64,000 nucleotides of DNA from contig JAQNBH010000003.1 in assembly GCA_028752905.1 (NCBI GenBank), positions 29,328,502-29,392,501 on the forward strand. Direction: 5' to 3'. The translations under genes and the position numbers were made by a program. The notes under the pieces were generated by a model. It saw only the letters and a program-made list of their open reading frames with translations. It made no database searches and was not told the DNA's origin. This stretch comes from Cladorhizidae sp. MBARI D1340-BT2 (Eukaryota; Porifera; Demospongiae; Poecilosclerida; Cladorhizidae). This document shows, piece after piece, positions 38,421-54,000 of this stretch (positions within the stretch are counted from its first letter, which is position 1; the number at the start of each line of letters is the position of its first letter).

Positions 38421-41400
38421 CTCTATCTTGAGCTAAACATGTTAGCTTCATAGATTCTCCACACTTCACTGAATAGACTTGATATATAGCTCTAAAGGTA
38501 GGCCTCTCTCTGTTCTCTCTCTTGATACCAAACATCCGTATATTCTGCATACATAGAATCACAAGATAGGTTTCTCTATGTGTTCTCTATCTTGATGCTA
38601 AACAGGTTAGCTTCATAGATTCTCCACACTTCACTGTATAAACTTGATATATAGCTATTAAGATAGGTCTCTCCCTGTGCTCTCTGTTGATATCAAACAT
38701 CCATAATATTCTGCACACTTCACTGTAATGGACTTGATATGATTCGAATGATAGGTTTTCTCTATCTTGATATTTGCCCTAATTTGGTCTATATGTTTCT
38801 CATTTTTCCCCCAAAAATCTTGCTTTTTTGCCGTAAAGCTCATAACTTTTCTACACTTTACCCAAAAAAGAAATTTTTTATATCACCGGATAGCCCTTTT
38901 AATTATCTGTCTTTTGTACGTGCCAAAATTTTGATTACTCTAAGTATTAGCAAGTTATGGTGATTTGAAGTGGTAAGGTTTGCGATCTTTCCTGGCGTTT
39001 TCCAGTTGCCAAAGCGGTGGCCTGCCAGTGAAAAACCACTACATTTATTGATAATCTGTTGATATGTTGCAGATAAGGGCCTTCTCTATCAGTTGACAAA
39101 ATCTGGGACTTTGGTCTTGTTAATTAGGGCAGTTATGAATTGTACTCTTACTTGATGCTAAACATGTTTAGCTTCGTAGATTATCCACACTTCACTGAAT
39201 AGACTTGATGTATAGCTATTAAGATAGGACTCTCTAAGTGCTCTCTCTTGATACCAAACATCCATATATTCTGCACACTTCACTGTAGTGGACTTGCAAG
39301 ATAGGTATCTCTCAGTGTTCTCTATCTTGAGCTAAACATGTTAGCTTCATAGATTCTCCACACTTCACTGAATAGACTTGATATATAGCTCTAAAGGTAG
39401 GCCTCTCTCTGTTCTCTCTCTTGATACCAAACATCCGTATATTCTGCATACATAGAATCACAAGATAGGTTTCTCTATGTGTTCTCTATCTTGATGCTAA
39501 ACAGGTTAGCTTCATAGATTCTCCACACTTCACTGTATAAACTTGATATATAGCTATTAAGATAGGTCTCTCCCTGTGCTCTCTGTTGATATCAAACATC
39601 CATAATATTCTGCACACTTCACTGTAATGGACTTGATATGATTCGAATGATAGGTTTCATTATGTGTTCTCTATCTTGATATTTGACCTAATTTGGTCTA
39701 TATGTTTCTCATTTCCCCCCCAAAAATCTTGCTTTTTTGCCGTAAAGCTCATAACTTTTCTACACTTTACCCAAAAAAGAAATTATTTATATCACCGGAT
39801 AGCCCTTCTAATTATCTGTCTTTTGTACGTGCCAAAATTTTGATTACTCTAAGTATTAGCAAGTTGTGGTGATTTGAAGTGGTAAGGTTTGCGATCTTTC
39901 CTGGCGTTTTCCAGTTGCCAAAGCGGTGGCCTGCCAGTGAAAAACCACTACATTTATTGATAATCTGTTGACATGTTGCAGATAAGGGCCTTCTCTATCA
40001 GTTGACAAAATCTGGGACTTTGGTCTTGTTAATTAGGGCAGTTATGAATTGTACTCTTACTTGATGCTAAACATGTTTAGCTTCGTAGATTATCCACACT
40101 TCACTGAATAGACTTGATGTATAGCTATTAAGATAGGACTCTCTAAGTGCTCTCTCTTGATACCAAACATCCATATATTCTGCACACTTCACTGTAGTGG
40201 ACTTGCAAGATAGGTATCTCTCAGTGTTCTCTATCTTGAGCTAAACATGTTAGCTTCATAGATTCTCCACACTTCACTGAATAGACTTGATATATAGCTC
40301 TAAAGGTAGGCCTCTCTCTGTTCTCTCTCTTGATACCAAACATCCGTATATTCTGCATACATAGAATCACAAGATAGGTTTCTCTATGTGTTCTCTATCT
40401 TGATGCTAAACAGGTTAGCTTCATAGATTCTCCACACTTCACTGTATAAACTTGATATATAGCTATTAAGATAGGTCTCTCCCTGTGCTCTCTGTTGATA
40501 TCAAACATCCATAATATTCTGCACACTTCACTGTAATGGACTTGATATGATTCGAATGATAGGTTTTCTCTATCTTGATATTTGCCCTAATTTGGTCTAT
40601 ATGTTTCTCATTTTTCCCCCAAAAATCTTGCTTTTTTGCCGTAAAGCTCATAACTTTTCTACACTTTACCCAAAAAAGAAATTTTTTATATCACCGGATA
40701 GCCCTTTTAATTATCTGTCTTTTGTACGTGCCAAAATTTTGATTACTCTAAGTATTAGCAAGTTATGGTGATTTGAAGTGGTAAGGTTTGCGATCTTTCC
40801 TGGCGTTTTCCAGTTGCCAAAGCGGTGGCCTGCCAGTGAAAAACCACTACATTTATTGATAATCTGTTGATATGTTGCAGATAAGGGCCTTCTCTATCAG
40901 TTGACAAAATCTGGGACTTTGGTCTTGTTAATTAGGGCAGTTATGAATTGTACTCTTACTTGATGCTAAACATGTTTAGCTTCGTAGATTATCCACACTT
41001 CACTGAATAGACTTGATGTATAGCTATTAAGATAGGACTCTCTAAGTGCTCTCTCTTGATACCAAACATCCATATATTCTGCACACTTCACTGTAGTGGA
41101 CTTGCAAGATAGGTATCTCTCAGTGTTCTCTATCTTGAGCTAAACATGTTAGCTTCATAGATTCTCCACACTTCACTGAATAGACTTGATATATAGCTCT
41201 AAAGGTAGGCCTCTCTCTGTTCTCTCTCTTGATACCAAACATCCGTATATTCTGCATACATAGAATCACAAGATAGGTTTCTCTATGTGTTCTCTATCTT
41301 GATGCTAAACAGGTTAGCTTCATAGATTCTCCACACTTCACTGTATAAACTTGATATATAGCTATTAAGATAGGTCTCTCCCTGTGCTCTCTGTTGATAT

Positions 41401-42036
41401 CAAACATCCATAATATTCTGCACACTTCACTGTAATGGACTTGATATGATTCGAATGATAGGTTTCATTATGTGTTCTCTATCTTGATATTTGACCTAAT
41501 TTGGTCTATATGTTTCTCATTTCCCCCCCAAAAATCTTGCTTTTTTGCCGTAAAGCTCATAACTTTTCTACACTTTACCCAAAAAAGAAATTATTTATAT
41601 CACCGGAGAGCCCTTCTAATTATCTGTCTTTTGTACGTGCCAAAATTTTGATTACTCTAAGTATTAGCAAGTTATGGTGATTTGAAGTGGTAAGGTTTGC
41701 GATCTTTCCTGGCGTTTTCCAGTTGCCAAAGCGGTGGCCTGCCAGTGAAAAACCACTACATTTATTGATAATCTGTTGACATGTTGCAGATAAGGGCCTT
41801 CTCTATCAGTTGACAAAATCTGGGACTTTGGTCTTGTTAATTAGGGCAGTTATGAATTGTACTCTTACTTGATGCTAAACATGTTTAGCTTCGTAGATTA
41901 TCCACACTTCACTGAATAGACTTGATGTATAGCTATTAAGATAGGACTCTCTAAGTGCTCTCTCTTGATACCAAACATCCATATATTCTGCACACTTCAC
42001 TGTAGTGGACTTGCAAGATAGGTATCTCTCAGTGTT
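38421..42036 (+). repeat. D-A2-D-A dimer block (period 1808 bp)
   Basis: D at 38421 and 40229 (899 each, short CT tract, TTGATATG), A2 at 39320 and A at 41128 (909 each). This is a second kind of dimeric unit, different from the B-C dimer but almost the same length. Confidence 0.9.
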
Positions 42037-44752
42037 CTCTATCTTGAGCTAAACATGTTAGCTTCATAGATTCTCCACACTTCACTGAATAGACTTGATA
42101 TATAGCTCTAAAGGTAGGCCTCTCTCTGTTCTCTCTCTTGATACCAAACATCCGTATATTCTGCATACATAGAATCACAAGATAGGTTTCTCTATGTGTT
42201 CTCTATCTTGATGCTAAACAGGTTAGCTTCATAGATTCTCCACACTTCACTGTATAAACTTGATATATAGCTATTAAGATAGGTCTCTCCCTGTGCTCTC
42301 TGTTGATATCAAACATCCATAATATTCTGCACACTTCACTGTAATGGACTTGATATGATTCGAATGATAGGTTTCATTATGTGTTCTCTATCTTGATATT
42401 TGCCCTAATTTGGTCTATATGTTTCTCATTTCCCCCCCAAAAATCTTGCTTTTTTGCCGTAAAGCTCATAACTTTTCTTCACTTTACCCAAAAAAGAAAT
42501 TATTTATATCACCGGAGAGCCCTTCTAATTATCTGTCTTTTGTACGTGCCAAAATTTTGATTACTCTAAGTATTAGCAAGTTATTGTGATTTGAAGTGGT
42601 AAGGTTTGCGATCTTTCCTGGCGTTTTCCAGTTGCCAAAGCGGTGGCCTGCCAGTGAAAAACCACTACATTTATTGATAATCTGTTGACATGTTGCAGAT
42701 AAGGGCCTTCTCTATCAGTTGACAAAATCTGGGACTTTGGTCTTGTTAATTAGGGCAGTTATGAATTGTACTCTTACTTGATGCTAAACATGTTTAGCTT
42801 CGTAGATTATCCACACTTCACTGAATAGACTTGATGTATAGCTATTAAGATAGGACTCTCTAAGTGCTCTCTCTTGATACCAAACATCCATATATTCTGC
42901 ACACTTCACTGTAGTGGACTTGCAAGATAGGTATCTCTCAGTGTTCTCTATCTTGAGCTAAACATGTTAGCTTCATAGATTCTCCACACTTCACTGAATA
43001 GACTTGATATATAGCTCTAAAGGTAGGCCTCTCTCTGTTCTCTCTCTTGATACCAAACATCCGTATATTCTGCATACATAGAATCACAAGATAGGTTTCT
43101 CTATGTGTTCTCTATCTTGATGCTAAACAGGTTAGCTTCATAGATTCTCCACACTTCACTGTATAAACTTGATATATAGCTATTAAGATAGGTCTCTCCC
43201 TGTGCTCTCTGTTGATATCAAACATCCATAATATTCTGCACACTTCACTGTAATGGACTTGATATGATTCGAATGATAGGTTTCATTATGTGTTCTCTAT
43301 CTTGATATTTGCCCTAATTTGGTCTATATGTTTCTCATTTCCCCCCCAAAAATCTTGCTTTTTTGCCGTAAAGCTCATAACTTTTCTACACTTTACCCAA
43401 AAAAGAAATTTTTTATATCACCGGATAGCCCTTTTAATTATCTGTCTTTTGTACGTGCCAAAATTTTGATTACTCTAAGTATTAGCAAGTTGTGGTGATT
43501 TGAAGTGGTAAGGTTTGCGATCTTTCCTGGCGTTTTCCAGTTGCCAAAGCGGTGGCCTGCCAGTGAAAAACCACTACATTTATTGATAATCTGTTGACAT
43601 GTTGCAGATAAGGGCCTTCTCTATCAGTTGACAAAATCTGGGACTTTGGTCTTGTTAATTAGGGCAGTTATGAATTGTACTCTTACTTGATGCTAAACAT
43701 GTTTAGCTTCGTAGATTATCCACACTTCACTGAATAGACTTGATGTATAGCTATTAAGATAGGACTCTCTAAGTGCTCTCTCTTGATACCAAACATCCAT
43801 ATATTCTGCACACTTCACTGTAGTGGACTTGCAAGATAGGTATCTCTCAGTGTTCTCTATCTTGAGCTAAACATGTTAGCTTCATAGATTCTCCACACTT
43901 CACTGAATAGACTTGATATATAGCTCTAAAGGTAGGCCTCTCTCTGTTCTCTCTCTTGATACCAAACATCCGTATATTCTGCATACATAGAATCACAAGA
44001 TAGGTTTCTCTATGTGTTCTCTATCTTGATGCTAAACAGGTTAGCTTCATAGATTCTCCACACTTCACTGTATAAACTTGATATATAGCTATTAAGATAG
44101 GTCTCTCCCTGTGCTCTCTGTTGATATCAAACATCCATAATATTCTGCACACTTCACTGTAATGGACTTGATATGATTCGAATGATAGGTTTTCTCTATC
44201 TTGATATTTGCCCTAATTTGGTCTATATGTTTCTCATTTTCCCCCCAAAAATCTTGCTTTTTTGCCGTAAAGCTCATAACTTTTCTACACTTTACCCAAA
44301 AAAGAAATTTTTATATCACCGGATAGCCCTTCTAATTATCTGTCTTTTGTACGTGCCAAAATTTTGAGTACTCTAAGTATTAGCAAGTTATGGTGATTTG
44401 AAGTGGTAAGGTTTGCGATCTTTCCTGGCGTTTTCCAGTTGCCAAAGCGGTGGCCTGCCAGTGAAAAACCACTACATTTATTGATAATCTGTTGACATGT
44501 TGCAGATAAGGGCCTTCTCTATCAGTTGACAAAATCTGGGACTTTGGTCTTGTTAATTAGGGCAGTTATGAATTGTACTCTTACTTGATGCTAAACATGT
44601 TTAGCTTCGTAGATTATCCACACTTCACTGAATAGACTTGATGTATAGCTATTAAGATAGGACTCTCTAAGTGCTCTCTCTTGATACCAAACATCCATAT
44701 ATTCTGCACACTTCACTGTAGTGGACTTGCAAGATAGGTATCTCTCAGTGTT
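42037..44752 (+). repeat. A' (42037), B (42946), C (43855)
   Basis: Lengths 909, 909 and 898. The C copy carries GTACGTG, and the following D copy carries CCGTGTATT, consistent with the linkage seen elsewhere. Confidence 0.9.
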
Positions 44753-47471
44753 CTCTATCTTGAGCTAAACATGTTAGCTTCATAGATTCTCCACACTTCA
44801 CTGAATAGACTTGATATATAGCTCTAAAGGTAGGCCTCTCTGTGTTCTCTCTCTCTTGATACCAAACATCCGTGTATTCTGCATACATAGAATCACAAGA
44901 TAGGTTTCTCTATGTGTTCTCTATCTTGATGCTAAACAGGTTAGCTTCATAGATTCTCCACACTTCACTGTATAAACTTGATATATAGCTATTAAGATAG
45001 GTCTCTCCCTGTGCTCTCTGTTGATATCAAACATCCATAATATTCTGCACACTTCACTGTAATGGACTTGATATGATTCGAATGATAGGTTTTCTCTATC
45101 TTGATATTTGCCCTAATTTGGTCTATATGTTTCTCATTTTTCCCCCAAAAATCTTGCTTTTTTGCCGTAAAGCTCATAACTTTTCTACACTTTACCCAAA
45201 AAAGAAATTTTTTATATCACCGGATAGCCCTTTTAATTATCTGTCTTTTGTACGTGCCAAAATTTTGATTACTCTAAGTATTAGCAAGTTATGGTGATTT
45301 GAAGTGGTAAGGTTTGCGATCTTTCCTGGCGTTTTCCAGTTGCCAAAGCGGTGGCCTGCCAGTGAAAAACCACTACATTTATTGATAATCTGTTGATATG
45401 TTGCAGATAAGGGCCTTCTCTATCAGTTGACAAAATCTGGGACTTTGGTCTTGTTAATTAGGGCAGTTATGAATTGTACTCTTACTTGATGCTAAACATG
45501 TTTAGCTTCGTAGATTATCCACACTTCACTGAATAGACTTGATGTATAGCTATTAAGATAGGACTCTCTAAGTGCTCTCTCTTGATACCAAACATCCATA
45601 TATTCTGCACACTTCACTGTAGTGGACTTGCAAGATAGGTATCTCTCAGTGTTCTCTATCTTGAGCTAAACATGTTAGCTTCATAGATTCTCCACACTTC
45701 ACTGAATAGACTTGATATATAGCTCTAAAGGTAGGCCTCTCTCTGTTCTCTCTCTTGATACCAAACATCCGTATATTCTGCATACATAGAATCACAAGAT
45801 AGGTTTCTCTATGTGTTCTCTATCTTGATGCTAAACAGGTTAGCTTCATAGATTCTCCACACTTCACTGTATAAACTTGATATATAGCTATTAAGATAGG
45901 TCTCTCCCTGTGCTCTCTGTTGATATCAAACATCCATAATATTCTGCACACTTCACTGTAATGGACTTGATATGATTCGAATGATAGGTTTCATTATGTG
46001 TTCTCTATCTTGATATTTGACCTAATTTGGTCTATATGTTTCTCATTTCCCCCCCAAAAATCTTGCTTTTTTGCCGTAAAGCTCATAACTTTTCTACACT
46101 TTACCCAAAAAAGAAATTATTTATATCACCGGAGAGCCCTTCTAATTATCTGTCTTTTGTACCTGCCAAAATTTTGATTACTCTAAGTATTAGCAAGTTA
46201 TGGTGATTTGAAGTGGTAAGGTTTGCGATCTTTCCTGGCGTTTTCCAGTTGCCAAAGCGGTGGCCTGCCAGTGAAAAACCACTACATTTATTGATAATCT
46301 GTTGACATGTTGCAGATAAGGGCCTTCTCTATCAGTTGACAAAATCTGGGACTTTGGTCTTGTTAATTAGGGCAGTTATGAATTGTACTCTTACTTGATG
46401 CTAAACATGTTTAGCTTCGTAGATTATCCACACTTCACTGAATAGACTTGATGTATAGCTATTAAGATAGGACTCTCTAAGTGCTCTCTCTTGATACCAA
46501 ACATCCATATATTCTGCACACTTCACTGTAGTGGACTTGCAAGATAGGTATCTCTCAGTGTTCTCTATCTTGAGCTAAACATGTTAGCTTCATAGATTCT
46601 CCACACTTCACTGAATAGACTTGATATATAGCTCTAAAGGTAGGCCTCTCTCTGTTCTCTCTCTTGATACCAAACATCCGTATATTCTGCATACATAGAA
46701 TCACAAGATAGGTTTCTCTATGTGTTCTCTATCTTGATGCTAAACAGGTTAGCTTCATAGATTCTCCACACTTCACTGTATAAACTTGATATATAGCTAT
46801 TAAGATAGGTCTCTCCCTGTGCTCTCTGTTGATATCAAACATCCATAATATTCTGCACACTTCACTGTAATGGACTTGATATGATTCGAATGATAGGTTT
46901 CATTATGTGTTCTCTATCTTGATATTTGCCCTAATTTGGTCTATATGTTTCTCATTTCCCCCCCAAAAATCTTGCTTTTTTGCCGTAAAGCTCATAACTT
47001 TTCTACACTTTACCCAAAAAAGAAATTTTTTATATCACCGGATAGCCCTTTTAATTATCTGTCTTTTGTACGTGCCAAAATTTTGATTACTCTAAGTATT
47101 AGCAAGTTGTGGTGATTTGAAGTGGTAAGGTTTGCGATCTTTCCTGGCGTTTTCCAGTTGCCAAAGCGGTGGCCTGCCAGTGAAAAACCACTACATTTAT
47201 TGATAATCTGTTGACATGTTGCAGATAAGGGCCTTCTCTATCAGTTGACAAAATCTGGGACTTTGGTCTTGTTAATTAGGGCAGTTATGAATTGTACTCT
47301 TACTTGATGCTAAACATGTTTAGCTTCGTAGATTATCCACACTTCACTGAATAGACTTGATGTATAGCTATTAAGATAGGACTCTCTAAGTGCTCTCTCT
47401 TGATACCAAACATCCATATATTCTGCACACTTCACTGTAGTGGACTTGCAAGATAGGTATCTCTCAGTGTT
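44753..47471 (+). repeat. D-A-B trimer, 2719 bp, third occurrence
   Basis: D (44753, 901), A (45654, 909), B (46563, 909). The A copy has a private GTACCTGCC for GTACGTGCC near 46160. Confidence 0.92.
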
Positions 47472-50178
47472 CTCTATCTTGAGCTAAACATGTTAGCTTC
47501 ATAGATTCTCCACACTTCACTGAATAGACTTGATATATAGCTCTAAAGGTAGGCCTCTCTCTGTTCTCTCTCTTGATACCAAACATCCGTATATTCTGCA
47601 TACATAGAATCACAAGATAGGTTTCTCTATGTGTTCTCTATCTTGATGCTAAACAGGTTAGCTTCATAGATTCTCCACACTTCACTGTATAAACTTGATA
47701 TATAGCTATTAAGATAGGTCTCTCCCTGTGCTCTCTGTTGATATCAAACATCCATAATATTCTGCACACTTCACTGTAATGGACTTGATATGATTCGAAT
47801 GATAGGTTTTCTCTATCTTGATATTTGCCCTAATTTGGTCTATATGTTTCTCATTTTCCCCCCAAAAATCTTGCTTTTTTGCCGTAAAGCTCATAACTTT
47901 TCTACACTTTACCCAAAAAAGAAATTTTTATATCACCGGATAGCCCTTCTAATTATCTGTCTTTTATACGTGCCAAAATTTTGAGTACTCTAAGTATTAG
48001 CAAGTTATGGTGATTTGAAGTGGTAAGGTTTGCGATCTTTCCTGGCGTTTTCCAGTTGCCAAAGCGGTGGCCTGCCAGTGAAAAACCACTACATTTATTG
48101 ATAATCTGTTGACATGTTGCAGATAAGGGCCTTCTCTATCAGTTGACAAAATCTGGGACTTTGGTCTTGTTAATTAGGGCAGTTATGAATTGTACTCTTA
48201 CTTGATGCTAAACATGTTTAGCTTCGTAGATTATCCACACTTCACTGAATAGACTTGATGTATAGCTATTAAGATAGGACTCTCTAAGTGCTCTCTCTTG
48301 ATACCAAACATCCATATATTCTGCACACTTCACTGTAGTGGACTTGCAAGATAGGTATCTCTCAGTGTTCTCTATCTTGAGCTAAACATGTTAGCTTCAT
48401 AGATTCTCCACACTTCACTGAATAGACTTGATATATAGCTCTAAAGGTAGGCCTCTCTGTGTTCTCTCTCTCTTGATACCAAACATCCGTATATTCTGCA
48501 TACATAGAATCACAAGATAGGTTTCTCTATGTGTTCTCTATCTTGATGCTAAACAGGTTAGCTTCATAGATTCTCCACACTTCACTGTATAAACTTGATA
48601 TATAGCTATTAAGATAGGTCTCTCCCTGTGCTCTCTGTTGATATCAAACATCCATAATATTCTGCACACTTCACTGTAATGGACTTGATATGATTCGAAT
48701 GATAGGTTTCATTATGTGTTCTCTATCTTGATATTTGCCCTAATTTGGTCTATATGTTTCTCATTTCCCCCCCAAAAATCTTGCTTTTTTGCCGTAAAGC
48801 TCATAACTTTTCTACACTTTACCCAAAAAAGAAATTTTTTATATCACCGGATAGCCCTTTTAATTATCTATCTTTTGTACGTGCCAAAATTTTGATTACT
48901 CTAAGTATTAGCAAGTTGTGGTGATTGGAAGTGGTAAGGTTTGCGATCTTTCCTGGCGTTTTCCAGTTGCCAAAGCGGTGGCCTGCCAGTGAAAAACCAC
49001 TACATTTATTGATAATCTGTTGACATGTTGCAGATAAGGGCCTTCTCTATCAGTTGACAAAATCTGGGACTTTGGTCTTGTTAATTAGGGCAGTTATGAA
49101 TTGTACTCTTACTTGATGCTAAACATGTTTAGCTTCGTAGATTATCCACACTTCACTGAATAGACTTGATGTATAGCTATTAAGATAGGACTCTCTAAGT
49201 GCTCTCTCTTGATACCAAACATCCATATATTCTGCACACTTCACTGTAGTGGACTTGCAAGATAGGTATCTCTCAGTGTTCTCTATCTTGAGCTAAACAT
49301 GTTAGCTTCATAGATTCTCCACACTTCACTGAATAGACTTGATATATAGCTCTAAAGGTAGGCCTCTCTCTGTTCTCTCTCTTGATACCAAACATCCGTA
49401 TATTCTGCATACATAGAATCACAAGATAGGTTTCTCTATGTGTTCTCTATCTTGATGCTAAACAGGTTAGCTTCATAGATTCTCCACACTTCACTGTATA
49501 AACTTGATATATAGCTATTAAGATAGGTCTCTCCCTGTGCTCTCTGTTGATATCAAACATCCATAATATTCTGCACACTTCACTGTAATGGACTTGATAT
49601 GATTCGAATGATAGGTTTTCTCTATCTTGATATTTGCCCTAATTTGGTCTATATGTTTCTCATTTTCCCCCCAAAAATCTTGCTTTTTTGCCGTAAAGCT
49701 CATAACTTTTCTACACTTTACCCAAAAAAGAAATTTTTATATCACCGGATAGCCCTTCTAATTATCTGTCTTTTGTACGTGCCAAAATTTTGAGTACTCT
49801 AAGTATTAGCAAGTTATGGTGATTTGAAGTGGTAAGGTTTGCGATCTTTCCTGGCGTTTTCCAGTTGCCAAAGCGGTGGCCTGCCAGTGAAAAACCACTA
49901 CATTTATTGATAATCTGTTGACATGTTGCAGATAAGGGCCTTCTCTATCAGTTGACAAAATCTGGGACTTTGGTCTTGTTAATTAGGGCAGTTATGAATT
50001 GTACTCTTACTTGATGCTAAACATGTTTAGCTTCGTAGATTATCCACACTTCACTGAATAGACTTGATGTATAGCTATTAAGATAGGACTCTCTAAGTGC
50101 TCTCTCTTGATACCAAACATCCATATATTCTGCACACTTCACTGTAGTGGACTTGCAAGATAGGTATCTCTCAGTGTT
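47472..50178 (+). repeat. C (47472), B (48370), C (49281)
   Basis: Lengths 898, 911 and 898. The B copy has TATCTATC and GATTGGAAG for GATTTGAAG. The GATTGGAAG change recurs only at 55635. Confidence 0.9.
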
Positions 50179-51089
50179 CTCTATCTTGAGCTAAACATGT
50201 TAGCTTCATAGATTCTCCACACTTCACTGAATAGACTTGATATATAGCTCTAAAGGTAGGCCTCTCTGTGTTCTCTCTCTCTTGATACCAAACATCCGTG
50301 TATTCTGCATACATAGAATCACAAGATAGGTTTCTCTATGTGTTCTCTATCTTGATGCTAAACAGGTTAGCTTCATAGATTCTCCACACTTCACTGTATA
50401 AACTTGATATATAGCTATTAAGATAGGTCTCTCCCTGTGCTCTCTGTTGATATCAAACATCCATAATATTCTGCACACTTCACTGTAATGGACTTGATAT
50501 GATTCGAATGATAGGTTTCATTATGTGTTCTCTATCTTGATATTTGACCTAATTTGGTCTATATGTTTCTCATTTCCCCCCCAAAAATCTTGCTTTTTTG
50601 CCGTAAAGCTCATAACTTTTCTACACTTTACCCAAAAAAGAAATTATTTATATCACCGGAGAGCCCTTCTAATTATCTGTCTTTTGTACGTGCCAAAATT
50701 TTGATTACTCTAAGTATTAGCAAGTTATGGTGATTTGAAGTGGTAAGGTTTGCGATCTTTCCTGGCGTTTTCCAGTTGCCAAAGCGGTGGCCTGCCAGTG
50801 AAAAACCACTACATTTATTGATAATCTGTTGACATGTTGCAGATAAGGGCCTTCTCTATCAGTTGACAAAATCTGGGACTTTGGTCTTGTTAATTAGGGC
50901 AGTTATGAATTGTACTCTTACTTGATGCTAAACATGTTTAGCTTCGTAGATTATCCACACTTCACTGAATAGACTTGATGTATAGCTATTAAGATAGGAC
51001 TCTCTAAGTGCTCTCTCTTGATACCAAACATCCATATATTCTGCACACTTCACTGTAGTGGACTTGCAAGATAGGTATCTCTCAGTGTT
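50179..51089 (+). repeat. Chimeric 911-bp monomer: long-CT 5' part, class A 3' part
   Basis: The 5' part has the long CT tract and CCGTGTATT seen otherwise only in B or D copies after a C monomer. The 3' part keeps the 10-bp segment and has TTGACC, GAAATTATTT and CCGGAGAG of class A. The switch lies between about 50298 and 50515. Confidence 0.88.
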
Positions 51090-54000
51090 CTCTATCTTGA
51101 GCTAAACATGTTAGCTTCATAGATTCTCCACACTTCACTGAATAGACTTGATATATAGCTCTAAAGGTAGGCCTCTCTCTGTTCTCTCTCTTGATACCAA
51201 ACATCCGTATATTCTGCATACATAGAATCACAAGATAGGTTTCTCTATGTGTTCTCTATCTTGATGCTAAACAGGTTAGCTTCATAGATTCTCCACACTT
51301 CACTGTATAAACTTGATATATAGCTATTAAGATAGGTCTCTCCCTGTGCTCTCTGTTGATATCAAACATCCATAATATTCTGCACACTTCACTGTAATGG
51401 ACTTGATATGATTCGAATGATAGGTTTCATTATGTGTTCTCTATCTTGATATTTGCCCTAATTTGGTCTATATGTTTCTCATTTCCCCCCCAAAAATCTT
51501 GCTTTTTTGCCGTAAAGCTCATAACTTTTCTTCACTTTACCCAAAAAAGAAATTATTTATATCACCGGAGAGCCCTTCTAATTATCTGTCTTTTGTACGT
51601 GCCAAAATTTTGATTACTCTAAGTATTAGCAAGTTATTGTGATTTGAAGTGGTAAGGTTTGCGATCTTTCCTGGCGTTTTCCAGTTGCCAAAGCGGTGGC
51701 CTGCCAGTGAAAAACCACTACATTTATTGATAATCTGTTGACATGTTGCAGATAAGGGCCTTCTCTATCAGTTGACAAAATCTGGGACTTTGGTCTTGTT
51801 AATTAGGGCAGTTATGAATTGTACTCTTACTTGATGCTAAACATGTTTAGCTTCGTAGATTATCCACACTTCACTGAATAGACTTGATGTATAGCTATTA
51901 AGATAGGACTCTCTAAGTGCTCTCTCTTGATACCAAACATCCATATATTCTGCACACTTCACTGTAGTGGACTTGCAAGATAGGTATCTCTCAGTGTTCT
52001 CTATCTTGAGCTAAACATGTTAGCTTCATAGATTCTCCACACTTCACTGAATAGACTTGATATATAGCTCTAAAGGTAGGCCTCTCTCTGTTCTCTCTCT
52101 TGATACCAAACATCCGTATATTCTGCATACATAGAATCACAAGATAGGTTTCTCTATGTGTTCTCTATCTTGATGCTAAACAGGTTAGCTTCATAGATTC
52201 TCCACACTTCACTGTATAAACTTGATATATAGCTATTAAGATAGGTCTCTCCCTGTGCTCTCTGTTGATATCAAACATCCATAATATTCTGCACACTTCA
52301 CTGTAATGGACTTGATATGATTCGAATGATAGGTTTCATTATGTGTTCTCTATCTTGATATTTGCCCTAATTTGGTCTATATGTTTCTCATTTCCCCCCC
52401 AAAAATCTTGCTTTTTTGCCGTAAAGCTCATAACTTTTCTACACTTTACCCAAAAAAGAAATTATTTATATCACCGGAGAGCCCTTCTAATTATCTGTCT
52501 TTTGTACGTGCCAAAATTTTGATTACTCTAAGTATTAGCAAGTTATGGTGATTTGAAGTGGTAAGGTTTGCGATCTTTCCTGGCGTTTTCCAGTTGCCAA
52601 AGCGGTGGCCTGCCAGTGAAAAACCACTACATTTATTGATAATCTGTTGACATGTTGCAGATAAGGGCCTTCTCTATCAGTTGACAAAATCTGGGACTTT
52701 GGTCTTGTTAATTAGGGCAGTTATGAATTGTACTCTTACTTGATGCTAAACATGTTTAGCTTCGTAGATTATCCACACTTCACTGAATAGACTTGATGTA
52801 TAGCTATTAAGATAGGACTCTCTAAGTGCTCTCTCTTGATACCAAACATCCATATATTCTGCACACTTCACTGTAGTGGACTTGCAAGATAGGTATCTCT
52901 CAGTGTTCTCTATCTTGAGCTAAACATGTTAGCTTCATAGATTCTCCACACTTCACTGAATAGACTTGATATATAGCTCTAAAGGTAGGCCTCTCTCTGT
53001 TCTCTCTCTTGATACCAAACATCCGTATATTCTGCATACATAGAATCACAAGATAGGTTTCTCTATGTGTTCTCTATCTTGATGCTAAACAGGTTAGCTT
53101 CATAGATTCTCCACACTTCACTGTATAAACTTGATATATAGCTATTAAGATAGGTCTCTCCCTGTGCTCTCTGTTGATATCAAACATCCATAATATTCGG
53201 CACACTTCACTGTAATGGACTTGATATGATTCGAATGATAGGTTTCATTATGTGTTCTCTATCTTGATATTTGCCCTAATTTGGTCTATATGTTTCTCAT
53301 TTCCCCCCCAAAAATCTTGCTTTTTTGCCGTAAAGCTCATAACTTTTCTACACTTTACCCAAAAAAGAAATTTTTTATATCACCGGATAGCCCTTTTAAT
53401 TATCTGTCTTTTGTACGTGCCAAAATTTTGATTACTCTAAGTATTAGCAAGTTATGGTGATTTGAAGTGGTAAGGTTTGCGATCTTTCCTGGCGTTTTCC
53501 AGTTGCCAAAGCGGTGGCCTGCCAGTGAAAAACCACTACATTTATTGATAATCTGTTGATATGTTGCAGATAAGGGCCTTCTCTATCAGTTGACAAAATC
53601 TGGGACTTTGGTCTTGTTAATTAGGGCAGTTATGAATTGTACTCTTACTTGATGCTAAACATGTTTAGCTTCGTAGATTATCCACACTTCACTGAATAGA
53701 CTTGATGTATAGCTATTAAGATAGGACTCTCTAAGTGCTCTCTCTTGATACCAAACATCCATATATTCTGCACACTTCACTGTAGTGGACTTGCAAGATA
53801 GGTATCTCTCAGTGTTCTCTATCTTGAGCTAAACATGTTAGCTTCATAGATTCTCCACACTTCACTGAATAGACTTGATATATAGCTCTAAAGGTAGGCC
53901 TCTCTCTGTTCTCTCTCTTGATACCAAACATCCGTATATTCTGCATACATAGAATCACAAGATAGGTTTCTCTATGTGTTCTCTATCTTGATGCTAAACA

